Shown here piece after piece: positions 1 to 6,206 of a DNA stretch of 6,435 bases. A program made the position numbers and the translations under genes. The notes beneath the pieces are model-generated. The model was not told where the DNA came from. It saw only the letters and a list, made by a program, of their open reading frames with translations, and made no database searches. This DNA comes from an uncultured Clostridia bacterium. Lineage in GTDB: Bacteria; Bacillota; Clostridia; Oscillospirales; Oscillospiraceae. The stretch spans positions 1-6,435 of the forward strand of contig CAMWTG010000163.1 in NCBI GenBank assembly GCA_947177115.1. Direction: 5' to 3'. The number at the start of each line of letters is the position of its first letter. Position 1 is the stretch's first letter.

Positions 1-1
1 C

Positions 2-2086
2 GTCACCGGGCATTGGGTCAGCCACCCCGTCCACGGCGAACAGGTCCAGGCGGAGCAGGTGGAGCGCCACCTGCCCACGACCGAGGACGAGATCCTGCGG
101 TATCTGTCCTCCGGCATCATCAAGGGCATCGGCGCGGCCACCGCCAGCCGTTTGGTTCAGCGCTTTGGCGTCAATACGCTGGTGATGCTGGAAGAGGACC
201 CGGACCAGCTCATCAAGATCAAGGGCATCACCCCCCGGAAAGCCAGGGAGATCAGCGAGAGCTACCGCTATCAGACCGGGATGCGGCGGCTGATGGATTT
301 TTTATCCGTCAACGACCTGCCCCTGTCCCTGGCGCTGCGGCTGTACCGCCGGTATGGCGGTGGGGCCCTGGACGCGGTGCGGGAAAATCCCTATCTGCTG
401 GTGGACGAGCTGTACGGGGTGGACTTCGCCGTCATGGATGAGATCGCCCTGTCCATGGGCATGGCGGGGGACAGCCGCAGAAGGGTGGAGGCGGCGGTCC
501 TTTTTGAGTTGACCTACAATTTGAATAACGGGCATGTTTTTTTGCCCAGGGACAAGCTGGCCGCCGCCGCGTCCCAGCTGATCGACTGCCCGCCCAATAT
601 GGTGGAAACGGCTTTGGACGATCTCATTGGCCGGGGCGCCGTGCGCTGGGAGAAGGTGGCGAAGGTGGAGGCCTGCTATCTCCGGCGGCTGTACGATGCG
701 GAGGCGGCGGTGACGGAGAAGCTGGAGCGGATGCTCCGCTGCCAGGCGGACCGGCTGGACTACGTGTCCAGCCGGGTGGACGCCATCATTGCCCAGATCG
801 AAGAGGAGCAGGGCCTGACCTACGCCCCCGCCCAGCGGCGGGCGGTGGAGCTGGCGGCCAGGCAGGGGGTGGTCCTCCTCACCGGCGGACCCGGTACGGG
901 AAAGACCACCTCCGTCCGGGGCATCGTATCCATGCTGGACCGGATGGGCTGCACCACCCTGCTGATCGCCCCCACGGGCCGGGCGGCGAAACGTCTTGGG
1001 GAGCTGTGCGGCAGGGAGGCCCAGACCATCCACCGGTGCCTGGGCATGACCTGGAAGGAGGACACCGGGGAGCTGACCTTTCAAAAGAATGAAAAGGAGC
1101 CCCTGACGGCGGAGGCCGTGGTGGTGGACGAGATGAGCATGGTGGACCTGCCGCTGATGCACGCGCTGCTGTCCGCCGTGAAGGACGACTGCCGCCTGAT
1201 CATGGTGGGAGACCCGGACCAGCTGCCCTCGGTGGGGCCGGGGAACGTGTTCGGGGACCTGATCCGCTCGGGGCGGGTGGAGACGGTGAACCTGACGGAG
1301 ATCTTCCGCCAGGCCCAGGCATCGGCCATTATCCGGGCGGCCCACACGGTGAACCAGGGCCAGCTGCCGGAGCTGCGGAATACCGCTGAAAGCGACTTCT
1401 TCTTCATGCGCCGCCGGGACCCGGCGGCGGCGGTGGAGCTGGTGGTGGAGTTGTGCCGGAAGAGGCTTCCGGACAATATGGGGGTGGAGCCCGGGCAGAT
1501 CCAGGTGCTCTGTCCTACCCGGAAGGGGGAATGGGGCACGGCAGCTCTCAACAAGGCCCTCCAGAAAGCGTTGAATCCGCCCGCGCCGGAGAAGCGGCAG
1601 AAAGTCTGGGGAGAGGCCACCTTCCGCATTGGAGACCGGGTGATGCAGATCCGGAACAACTACGATGTGCTGTGGATCCGCGCCGATGGCGTGACCGGGG
1701 CGGGGATCTTCAATGGAGACGTGGGCGTGGTGGAGGATATCGACCCCGGCGGGGAGCTGCTGAGCATCCGCTTCGATGACCGCACCGCCACCTACACGGC
1801 GGACATGCTGGGGGAGCTGGAGCTGGCCTACGCCGTGACGGTACATAAGAGCCAGGGCAGCGAGTATAAGGCGGTGGTGCTGGTGGCCCTGCCCGCCGCT
1901 CCGGCGCTGATGGTGCGGGGGGTGCTGTATACCGGCGTCACCCGGGCCCGGGAACTGCTGGTGGTAGTAGGCGATGACGGCGCGCTGGGCCGTATGGCGG
2001 CCAATGACAAGCAGCAGCGCCGGTACAGCGGCCTGCGGTGGCGGCTGCGGCAAGGGGCGAAGGTCCCGGCGGAACAAACGCAATAA
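2..2086 (+). CDS. recD2: RecD2-type ATP-dependent DNA helicase, 5' partial
   Basis: This is a superfamily 1B 5'-to-3' DNA helicase of the RecD2 (YrrC) family, which acts in DNA repair and replication-fork maintenance without RecB and RecC. The open frame runs in from the window edge. Residues before the first in-frame GTG (59) still match the N-terminal region (GHWVSHPVHGEQ), so the true start lies upstream. About 694 codons are visible; the family is usually about 715-800 residues. In order I see helix-hairpin-helix segments (GIIKGIG near 113-133, IKGIT near 221-235), Walker A GGPGTGKT (884-907), Walker B VVVDEMS (DE at 1127-1132), motif III GDPDQLPSVG (from 1208), motif IV LTEIFRQ (from 1292), an SH3-like insert around FNGDVGVVEDID, motif V VTVHKSQGSE (from about 1835) and motif VI GVTRARE (from 1934). 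All helicase motifs look intact. The next gene follows after 30 bases, suggesting co-transcription. Confidence 0.95.
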   Translation, partial: VTGHWVSHPVHGEQVQAEQVERHLPTTEDEILRYLSSGIIKGIGAATASRLVQRFGVNTLVMLEEDPDQLIKIKGITPRKAREISESYRYQTGMRRLMDFLSVNDLPLSLALRLYRRYGGGALDAVRENPYLLVDELYGVDFAVMDEIALSMGMAGDSRRRVEAAVLFELTYNLNNGHVFLPRDKLAAAASQLIDCPPNMVETALDDLIGRGAVRWEKVAKVEACYLRRLYDAEAAVTEKLERMLRCQADRLDYVSSRVDAIIAQIEEEQGLTYAPAQRRAVELAARQGVVLLTGGPGTGKTTSVRGIVSMLDRMGCTTLLIAPTGRAAKRLGELCGREAQTIHRCLGMTWKEDTGELTFQKNEKEPLTAEAVVVDEMSMVDLPLMHALLSAVKDDCRLIMVGDPDQLPSVGPGNVFGDLIRSGRVETVNLTEIFRQAQASAIIRAAHTVNQGQLPELRNTAESDFFFMRRRDPAAAVELVVELCRKRLPDNMGVEPGQIQVLCPTRKGEWGTAALNKALQKALNPPAPEKRQKVWGEATFRIGDRVMQIRNNYDVLWIRADGVTGAGIFNGDVGVVEDIDPGGELLSIRFDDRTATYTADMLGELELAYAVTVHKSQGSEYKAVVLVALPAAPALMVRGVLYTGVTRARELLVVVGDDGALGRMAANDKQQRRYSGLRWRLRQGAKVPAEQTQ

Positions 2087-2116
2087 GCACTTTTAAGCAA
2101 AGGAAAGAAAAACGCT

Positions 2117-3184
2117 ATGAAAACCAAGAAGAAAGCCCTGAAAATTACCGGTATCATTCTGCTGGCCCTACTGGTCCTGTTCTGCATCGCGTCTCCCATT
2201 GTGGTGCAGATCTTAATGAACGACACCTTCGCCCGCACCACGCCGCCGGAACCGGGCCTCACATCCAGCATTCTCTACGAGGACATCGCGGACCGCTATG
2301 ACCGGGAACCGGTGTCCTTCCTCTCCGGCGGGAACCGCCTGACAGGCCATCTCTACTGCGGGGACAACCCCGAGGGACTGGTGGTCATCTCCCACGGCCT
2401 GGGCGGTGGTGAGGAGAGCTACCTGCCGGAGATGATGTATTTTGCGGACCACGGCTACCAGGTGCTGTGCTACAGCAACACCGGCTGCTGGGACAGCGAG
2501 GGAAAGAACTGCGCGGGCCTGAACCAGTCGGTGCTGGATCTGGACGCAGCCCTGACCTGGGTGGAGGGGGAGAGCCGGTTTGACGGCGTGCCTGTGTTCC
2601 TGTTCGGCCACAGCTGGGGCGGCTACGCCGTGACGGCCATCTTCCACTTTGACCATGACATCGCCGCCTCCGCCAGCGTGGCGGGGTTCAACGAGGCCAT
2701 GCCCATGATCATGGAGTGGGGCGAGGGGATGATCGGGCCGCTGATCTACCTGGAGTATCCCTTCATCTGGCTGAACCAGAAGCTGACCTTCGGGGATGCC
2801 TTTGGCCTGAAGGCGGTGGAAGCCATCAACAGCACGGATACCCCCATCCTGATCCTCCACGGGAGCGGGGATACTGTGGTGGGATACGATACGGTGAGTA
2901 TTATTTCGAAAAAAGATGAAATAATCAACCCTAATGTGCGGTATCTCATCTGCAGCGAGGACCGCCGGGACGGGCACAACAACCTGCTCTATTCCCCGGC
3001 TGCCAGGGACTATGCGGACGAGGTCAATGAAACCGGCAGCCAGCTGGACGAGCAGTATGACGGAGATGTTCCGGAGGAGGTTTTGCGGGACTACTACGCC
3101 TCCATCGACAAATCCCGCTGCTGGGAGCTGGACCCGGGGGTCATGGGGAGCATCCTGACGCTCTACCACGACTCAGTGAAATAG
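2117..3184 (+). CDS. Membrane-anchored alpha/beta hydrolase
   Basis: This 355-residue protein has an alpha/beta-hydrolase fold and is predicted to be a serine hydrolase held at the outer face of the membrane. The N-terminus is basic (MKTKKK) and followed by a hydrophobic segment at about residues 10-34, read as an uncleaved anchor or signal peptide; the Cys in it (LVLFCIAS) does not sit in a proper lipobox. Catalytic elements are visible: oxyanion region HGLGGG (His93), nucleophile elbow GHSWGG (Ser166), acid in HGSGDTVV (Asp252) and base in DGHNN (His287). The start ATG has AAAGGAAAG about 10 bases upstream. It lies 30 bases after recD2 and 16 bases before the methyltransferase gene, so it is probably the middle gene of an operon. 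The exact substrate (ester, peptide or lipid) cannot be told. An AT-rich patch at about 2890-2935 stands out from the GC-rich remainder, but the frame continues through it. Confidence 0.9.
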   Translation: MKTKKKALKITGIILLALLVLFCIASPIVVQILMNDTFARTTPPEPGLTSSILYEDIADRYDREPVSFLSGGNRLTGHLYCGDNPEGLVVISHGLGGGEESYLPEMMYFADHGYQVLCYSNTGCWDSEGKNCAGLNQSVLDLDAALTWVEGESRFDGVPVFLFGHSWGGYAVTAIFHFDHDIAASASVAGFNEAMPMIMEWGEGMIGPLIYLEYPFIWLNQKLTFGDAFGLKAVEAINSTDTPILILHGSGDTVVGYDTVSIISKKDEIINPNVRYLICSEDRRDGHNNLLYSPAARDYADEVNETGSQLDEQYDGDVPEEVLRDYYASIDKSRCWELDPGVMGSILTLYHDSVK

Positions 3185-3200
3185 CGAAGGAGAGGACTGC

Positions 3201-4094
3201 ATGACAAAAGAGGAATTTTCCCGGCTGACCGCCCGGGGGCCGGTCCTGCTGGACGGCGCTGCCGGCTCGAACCTCCGCTCGGCGGGAATGCCGGTGGGGG
3301 TCTCGCCGGAGCTGTGGATTTTGGACCACCCGGAGGTCCTGCTGGACCTCCAGAGAGCCTATGTGGAGGCGGGAAGCCGGATCCTCATGGCCCCCACCTT
3401 TTCCGCCAACCGCCTGCGCCTGAAGGACTTCGGGCTGACGGACCGGCTGGTGGAGCTGAACGCCGCCCTGGTTTCTCTCTCGAAGGAGGCCGCCGGAAAT
3501 CGTGCCCTGGTAGCGGGAGACCTGTCTACACTGGGCCGTCCCCTGGAGCCGGTGGGCGATATGCCTTACAGCGAGGCCTATGACATCTATCGGGAGCACA
3601 TGGAGGCTTTGGCGGAGGCCGGAGTGGACCTGTTCGCGCTGGAGACCCTGATGGGGGCGGACGAGGCTGTGGCCGCTCTGGACGCGGCGGCGGACTTTGA
3701 TCTGCCGGTAATGGTCTCCTTCTCCGCAGAGGCGGACGGCAGTCTGATGTTCGGCGGGAACGTCTGGGAGACGGCGGCCATGCTCCAGGAAATGGGAGCC
3801 GCCGCCGTGGGGGGCAACTGTTCCGTGGGGCCGGACCAGCTGGAGTCCGTCATCCGCTCCGTCCGGGCGGCGGTGGATATTCCGGTGATCGCCAAGCCTA
3901 ACGCGGGACTGCCGGTGATGGACGAGCGGGGGCAGGCCCACTACAGCATGGGGCCGGAGGACTTCGCCCGGCATATGGCCGTCCTGGCAGAGGCCGGGGC
4001 GGGCATGATAGGCGGGTGCTGCGGCACCACACCGGCATATATCCGGCAGTTGGCGGAGGTCCTTGGATGGGAGGCCGGGGAAATCCATTTTTAG
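3201..4094 (+). CDS. Homocysteine S-methyltransferase family protein
   Basis: This 297-residue cytoplasmic enzyme belongs to the zinc-dependent homocysteine S-methyltransferase family (Pfam S-methyl_trans; relatives are MmuM, BHMT and the N-terminal domain of MetH). Members move a methyl group to the thiol of homocysteine to give methionine. The N-terminal LLDGAAGSNL, then AGSRILMAPTFSANRLRL and ALETLMGADEA follow the family's TIM-barrel pattern. The three zinc ligands are present: Cys207 in GGNCSVGP and Cys273-Cys274 in GGCCGTTP near the C-terminus. The length fits a standalone homocysteine domain; no cobalamin- or folate-binding domain is attached. The methyl donor is therefore open: S-methylmethionine, S-adenosylmethionine, or a methyl-corrinoid protein encoded elsewhere, as in split MetH systems. 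The ATG has AAGGAG (3187-3192) 8 bases upstream, and the gene begins 16 bases after the hydrolase stop. It is probably the last gene of the unit, as a terminator-like hairpin follows within 25 bases. Confidence 0.9.
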   Translation: MTKEEFSRLTARGPVLLDGAAGSNLRSAGMPVGVSPELWILDHPEVLLDLQRAYVEAGSRILMAPTFSANRLRLKDFGLTDRLVELNAALVSLSKEAAGNRALVAGDLSTLGRPLEPVGDMPYSEAYDIYREHMEALAEAGVDLFALETLMGADEAVAALDAAADFDLPVMVSFSAEADGSLMFGGNVWETAAMLQEMGAAAVGGNCSVGPDQLESVIRSVRAAVDIPVIAKPNAGLPVMDERGQAHYSMGPEDFARHMAVLAEAGAGMIGGCCGTTPAYIRQLAEVLGWEAGEIHF

Positions 4095-4110
4095 GAAATG
4101 ATGCCCTCTT

Positions 4111-4197
4111 TGTAGGGCCCGATGTCCTCATCGGGCTGTTTTAAGGGCAGACCGGCAGTTCCGGCAAGACGGGCCGATGGGGACATCGGCCCCTACA
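4111..4197. repeat. Palindromic intergenic repeat, copy 1
   Basis: The 27-base left arm (4111-4137) and right arm (4171-4197) are inverted copies of each other, matching at 23 of 27 positions, with 33 bases between. Each arm is itself a small hairpin: left stem 4117-4124 with 4129-4136 around loop TCCT, right stem 4171-4179 with 4184-4192 around loop GGGA. The element ends in TGTAGGG and CCCCTACA. A second copy lies at 6280-6362; the right arms of the two copies match at 26 of 28 bases and the left arms at 24 of 28, while the interiors are only loosely alike. No coding capacity or obvious target-site duplication is seen. It may be a small non-autonomous mobile element or a REP-like repeat; the family identity is not known to me. 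Confidence 0.85.
4117..4142 (+). terminator. Probable Rho-independent terminator of the recD2 unit
   Basis: An 8-bp GC-rich stem (GCCCGATG with CATCGGGC) around a TCCT loop is followed at once by TGTTTT. It starts 23 bases after the methyltransferase stop codon, which is the expected place and shape for an intrinsic terminator. It coincides with the left arm of the palindromic repeat, so the repeat appears to serve as the terminator here. Copy 2 of the repeat lacks the T-run after the same stem. The T-run is short, so efficiency may be partial. Confidence 0.6.
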
Positions 4198-4246
4198 ACA
4201 CTGTTCTCTGCAAAAATGGATGTCCCTGACGGGGGCCGCTTTCCGG

Positions 4247-4275
4247 TTGACAACCCGGCGAAAAACGAGTATCCT
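4247..4275 (+). promoter_or_regulatory. Predicted sigma-A promoter for the disulfide reductase gene
   Basis: A perfect -35 box TTGACA (4247-4252) is separated by exactly 17 bases from a -10-like TATCCT (4270-4275, four of six matches to TATAAT). Transcription would start near 4282, giving a leader of about 27 bases before the ATG at 4309. The -35 box lies inside a small imperfect dyad, CCGGTTG-A-CAACCCGG (4243-4258), which could be a repressor site or chance. The downstream AT-rich stretch and AAAGGAG (4295-4301) fit a short leader. Confidence 0.7.
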
Positions 4276-4308
4276 GAAAACAGATATTTATGATAAAGGA
4301 GAAGAGCG

Positions 4309-5937
4309 ATGAAAGTACTGGTTTTGGGCGGCGTAGCCGCCGGTACCAAAGCTGCCGCCAAGCTGATGCGGGAGGACCGCTCCTGCGAGGTGACGGTGCT
4401 GACCAAGGGCAGGGATATCTCCTACGCCGGCTGCGGCCTGCCCTATTACGTAGGCGATGTGATCCACGAAAAGAGCGAGCTGATTGTCAACACCCCGGAG
4501 AAGTTTGCCGCCCTCACCGGGGCCGAGGTCAGGACCGAGACCGAGGCCGTGGCCGTCCATCCGGACAGGCACGTTGTGGAGGCAAAGGACCTCAAAACCG
4601 GCGAGGTGGCGGAGTACGGCTACGACAAGCTGGTCATTGCCACCGGCGCGTCTCCCTTTGTGCCGCCCATTCAGGGGCTGGACCTGAAAAACGTGTTCGT
4701 TATGCGTACCCCCGATGATGCCATCGGACTGCGCGCCGCCGTGGAGGCGGGGGAGATCAAGCGGGCCGTGGTGGCCGGCGGCGGCTTTATCGGCCTGGAG
4801 GTGGCGGAGAATCTGGCCGCCAAGGGCGTGAAGACCACCGTCATTGATTTTGCGCCCCATGTGCTGCCCAATTTCCTGGACCCCGAGCTCTCCGAGTTTG
4901 TGGAGAACAAAATGGCCGATGAGGGCATCATGCCCATGACCGGCGTGTCTTTGGAGGGCGTGGAAGGCGATGGGAAGGTGGAGAAGGTCCTCACCAGCAA
5001 GCGGGGCATGAAGGCCGATGCGCTGGTGCTGGCTATCGGCATCCGGCCCAACACCGCTTTCCTGGAGGGTTCCGGCATTGAGATGTGCAAGGGCACCATC
5101 CTCACCGACCAATATCTGCGCACCAATGTGCCGGATGTGTACGCCGCCGGGGACTGCGCCATGGTCACCAACCGCCAGACCGGCAAGGCGGCATGGTCCC
5201 CCATGGGTTCCACCGCCAATATTGCGGGGCGCATCCTGGCCCAAAACGTCATGGGGAAGGAGATCGCCTACCCCGGCGTGCTGGGCACCGGCGTTGCCAA
5301 GCTGCCCGGCGGTCTGAACACGGGCCGCACGGGACTGACCGAGACCGCCGCCAGGGCCGAGGGCTACGATGTGGAGTCTGTTATCACGGTGACGGATGAC
5401 AAGGCCCATTACTACCCCGGAGCGGGGCTCTTTATCATCAAGCTTACTGCGGACAAGGCAACCAGAAAGCTGCTGGGCGTTCAGGTGCTGGGCGCCGGCG
5501 CGGTGGATAAGATCACTGATATCGGTGTGACCGCTATTTCTCTGGGGGCCACGGTGGATCAGCTGGCGGCGATGGACTTTGCTTACGCGCCGCCGTTCTC
5601 CACCGCCATTCATCCCTTTGCCCACAGCGTGAATGTCCTGATGAACAAGCTGGACGGCGGTCTGGATTCCATGACGCCGGCGGAGTACGCCAATGGGGCC
5701 GCAGAGGAGTATGAGATCATTGACTGTTCTCAAAATCCCGCCCTGCCGGAGAAAAAGTATCTGGACTTTGTGAAGATCGGCGGCGAAGTCCCCGGTCTGG
5801 AGAAGGATGCCAAGCTGCTCCTTGTCTGCACCAAGGGGAGGAGGGCGTATCTTACCCAGAACCGTTTGAAATTTTATGGGTATACCAACACCAGGGTGCT
5901 GGAAGGGGGTACCACGTTTACGGAGATCGAGGAGTGA
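4309..5937 (+). CDS. CoA-disulfide/persulfide reductase-type flavoprotein with C-terminal rhodanese-like domain
   Basis: This 542-residue cytoplasmic FAD enzyme belongs to the pyridine nucleotide-disulfide oxidoreductase class I group that includes CoA-disulfide reductase, NADH oxidase and the CoADR-rhodanese fusions (usually about 550-565 residues). It would use NAD(P)H to reduce CoA disulfide, CoA persulfide or polysulfide. FAD is bound by GGVAAGTKAA (residues 7-16) and YAAGDCA (AGD at 280-282). The single redox Cys42 lies in YAGCGLPYY, the CoADR arrangement. The nucleotide site is GGGFIG (157-162); Asp180 at the end of the following strand hints at NADH preference (inference). The dimerisation domain contains FAYAPPFS (near 424-431). 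The last 80 or so residues are rhodanese-like, with an active loop CTKGRR (Cys507) and FYGYTNTRVLEGG. The ATG has AAAGGAG 7 bases upstream and its own promoter. NADH oxidase or peroxidase activity is the main alternative; the LPYY after Cys42 and the rhodanese tail favour the CoADR group. Confidence 0.88.
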   Translation: MKVLVLGGVAAGTKAAAKLMREDRSCEVTVLTKGRDISYAGCGLPYYVGDVIHEKSELIVNTPEKFAALTGAEVRTETEAVAVHPDRHVVEAKDLKTGEVAEYGYDKLVIATGASPFVPPIQGLDLKNVFVMRTPDDAIGLRAAVEAGEIKRAVVAGGGFIGLEVAENLAAKGVKTTVIDFAPHVLPNFLDPELSEFVENKMADEGIMPMTGVSLEGVEGDGKVEKVLTSKRGMKADALVLAIGIRPNTAFLEGSGIEMCKGTILTDQYLRTNVPDVYAAGDCAMVTNRQTGKAAWSPMGSTANIAGRILAQNVMGKEIAYPGVLGTGVAKLPGGLNTGRTGLTETAARAEGYDVESVITVTDDKAHYYPGAGLFIIKLTADKATRKLLGVQVLGAGAVDKITDIGVTAISLGATVDQLAAMDFAYAPPFSTAIHPFAHSVNVLMNKLDGGLDSMTPAEYANGAAEEYEIIDCSQNPALPEKKYLDFVKIGGEVPGLEKDAKLLLVCTKGRRAYLTQNRLKFYGYTNTRVLEGGTTFTEIEE

Positions 5938-5938
5938 T

Positions 5939-5978
5939 CTTCGCGCCCTGCGGGCGCGAGGGCAGTTGGTTCTTTATC
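5939..5978 (+). terminator. Possible weak terminator after the reductase gene
   Basis: The first hairpin (stem 5941-5948 with 5952-5959, sequence TCGCGCCC/GGGCGCGA) starts 4 bases after the TGA and is very GC-rich. The following stretch, TTGGTTCTTTAT at about 5967-5978, is only loosely T-rich and starts some 8 bases after the stem. It is placed like an intrinsic terminator but the T-tract is poor. Confidence 0.35.
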
Positions 5979-6010
5979 TGGCCCGGGGCCTGCGCGGCCC
6001 CGGACCCTGC

Positions 6011-6040
6011 GCCTACTTTTGCCCCGCGGCAAAAGTAGGC
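6011..6040. repeat. 13-bp perfect hairpin
   Basis: GCCTACTTTTGCC (6011-6023) is followed, after the four bases CCGC, by its exact reverse complement (6028-6040). It is the longest perfect stem in the window. The bases after it are AAAAA rather than T, so it is not a plus-strand terminator of the usual form. A REP-like repeated motif is one possibility (inference). Confidence 0.75.
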
Positions 6041-6070
6041 AAAAACGCGCTTAAACCTACGGTTTAAGAA

Positions 6071-6124
6071 TCCCTTGGGCATTGCGCGGGGCGCAACGCC
6101 TTATTACGGGGGAATTTGTTTTTT
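6071..6124 (+). terminator. Possible composite hairpin plus T-tract
   Basis: An inner stem TTGCGC/GCGCAA (6082-6087 with 6091-6096) is extended by GGC/GCC and possibly by TCCC (6071-6074) with GGGA (6110-6113). TTTGTTTTTT follows at 6115-6124. The T-tract is strong but the outer pairing skips about 9 bases, so this is a weak call for a backup terminator. Confidence 0.25.
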
Positions 6125-6135
6125 CGCTTATCCTT

Positions 6136-6159
6136 CAGTCCGTCCGGCCTACCGGACTG
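6136..6159. repeat. Short inverted repeat
   Basis: CAGTCCG (6136-6142) pairs with CGGACTG (6153-6159) around a 10-base loop. An alternative stem GTCCGG/CCGGAC within it would compete. Function is unknown. Confidence 0.45.
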
Positions 6160-6206
6160 CGTGTACGGTTTCGGCTGCTTTGCTCCTGTTTGAGGATGTC
6201 GCCTTA

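Larger units (their letters stand above)
5938..6100. repeat. Cluster of five consecutive short hairpins
   Basis: Directly after the reductase stop codon there are five inverted repeats in a row: 5941-5948 with 5952-5959 (8 bp, 3-base loop), 5983-5990 with 5996-6003 (8 bp, loop TGCGC), 6011-6023 with 6028-6040 (13 bp, 4-base loop), 6050-6057 with 6061-6068 (8 bp, loop TAC) and 6082-6087 with 6091-6096 (6 bp, extended by GGC/GCC after one mismatch). All listed stems are perfect. No frame here looks coding. It could be the 3' untranslated region of the reductase gene, part of a mobile or repeated element, or a structured RNA; none can be chosen from this sequence alone. Confidence 0.7.

Noticed and set aside
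59..61. GTG at 59 as the start of the helicase gene
   Set aside because: The frame is open to the window edge and the upstream residues match the RecD2 N-terminal region, so the gene is cut off by the window rather than starting here.
302..2083. Long minus-strand open frame opposite recD2
   Set aside because: It is rich in His, Gln, Arg and Pro with no family motif, as expected for the shadow of a GC-rich gene; the plus strand carries a full set of helicase motifs.
2180..2190. Lipoprotein cleavage site in the hydrolase
   Set aside because: The residues before the Cys (V-L-F) do not fit a lipobox, so an anchor or ordinary signal segment is more likely.
4290..4718. Overlapping plus-strand frame starting just before the reductase
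   Set aside because: The AAAGGAG at 4295-4301 lies after this start and serves the ATG at 4309; the protein is Arg/Gly-rich with no motif.
4288..5733. Long minus-strand open frame opposite the reductase gene
   Set aside because: Composition is shadow-like (Gly, His, Gln rich) and no domain is recognisable, while the plus strand has clear FAD and NAD binding motifs.
5876..6067. Small plus-strand frame spanning the end of the reductase and the hairpin cluster
   Set aside because: It lacks a ribosome site and runs through several hairpins; the composition is not protein-like.
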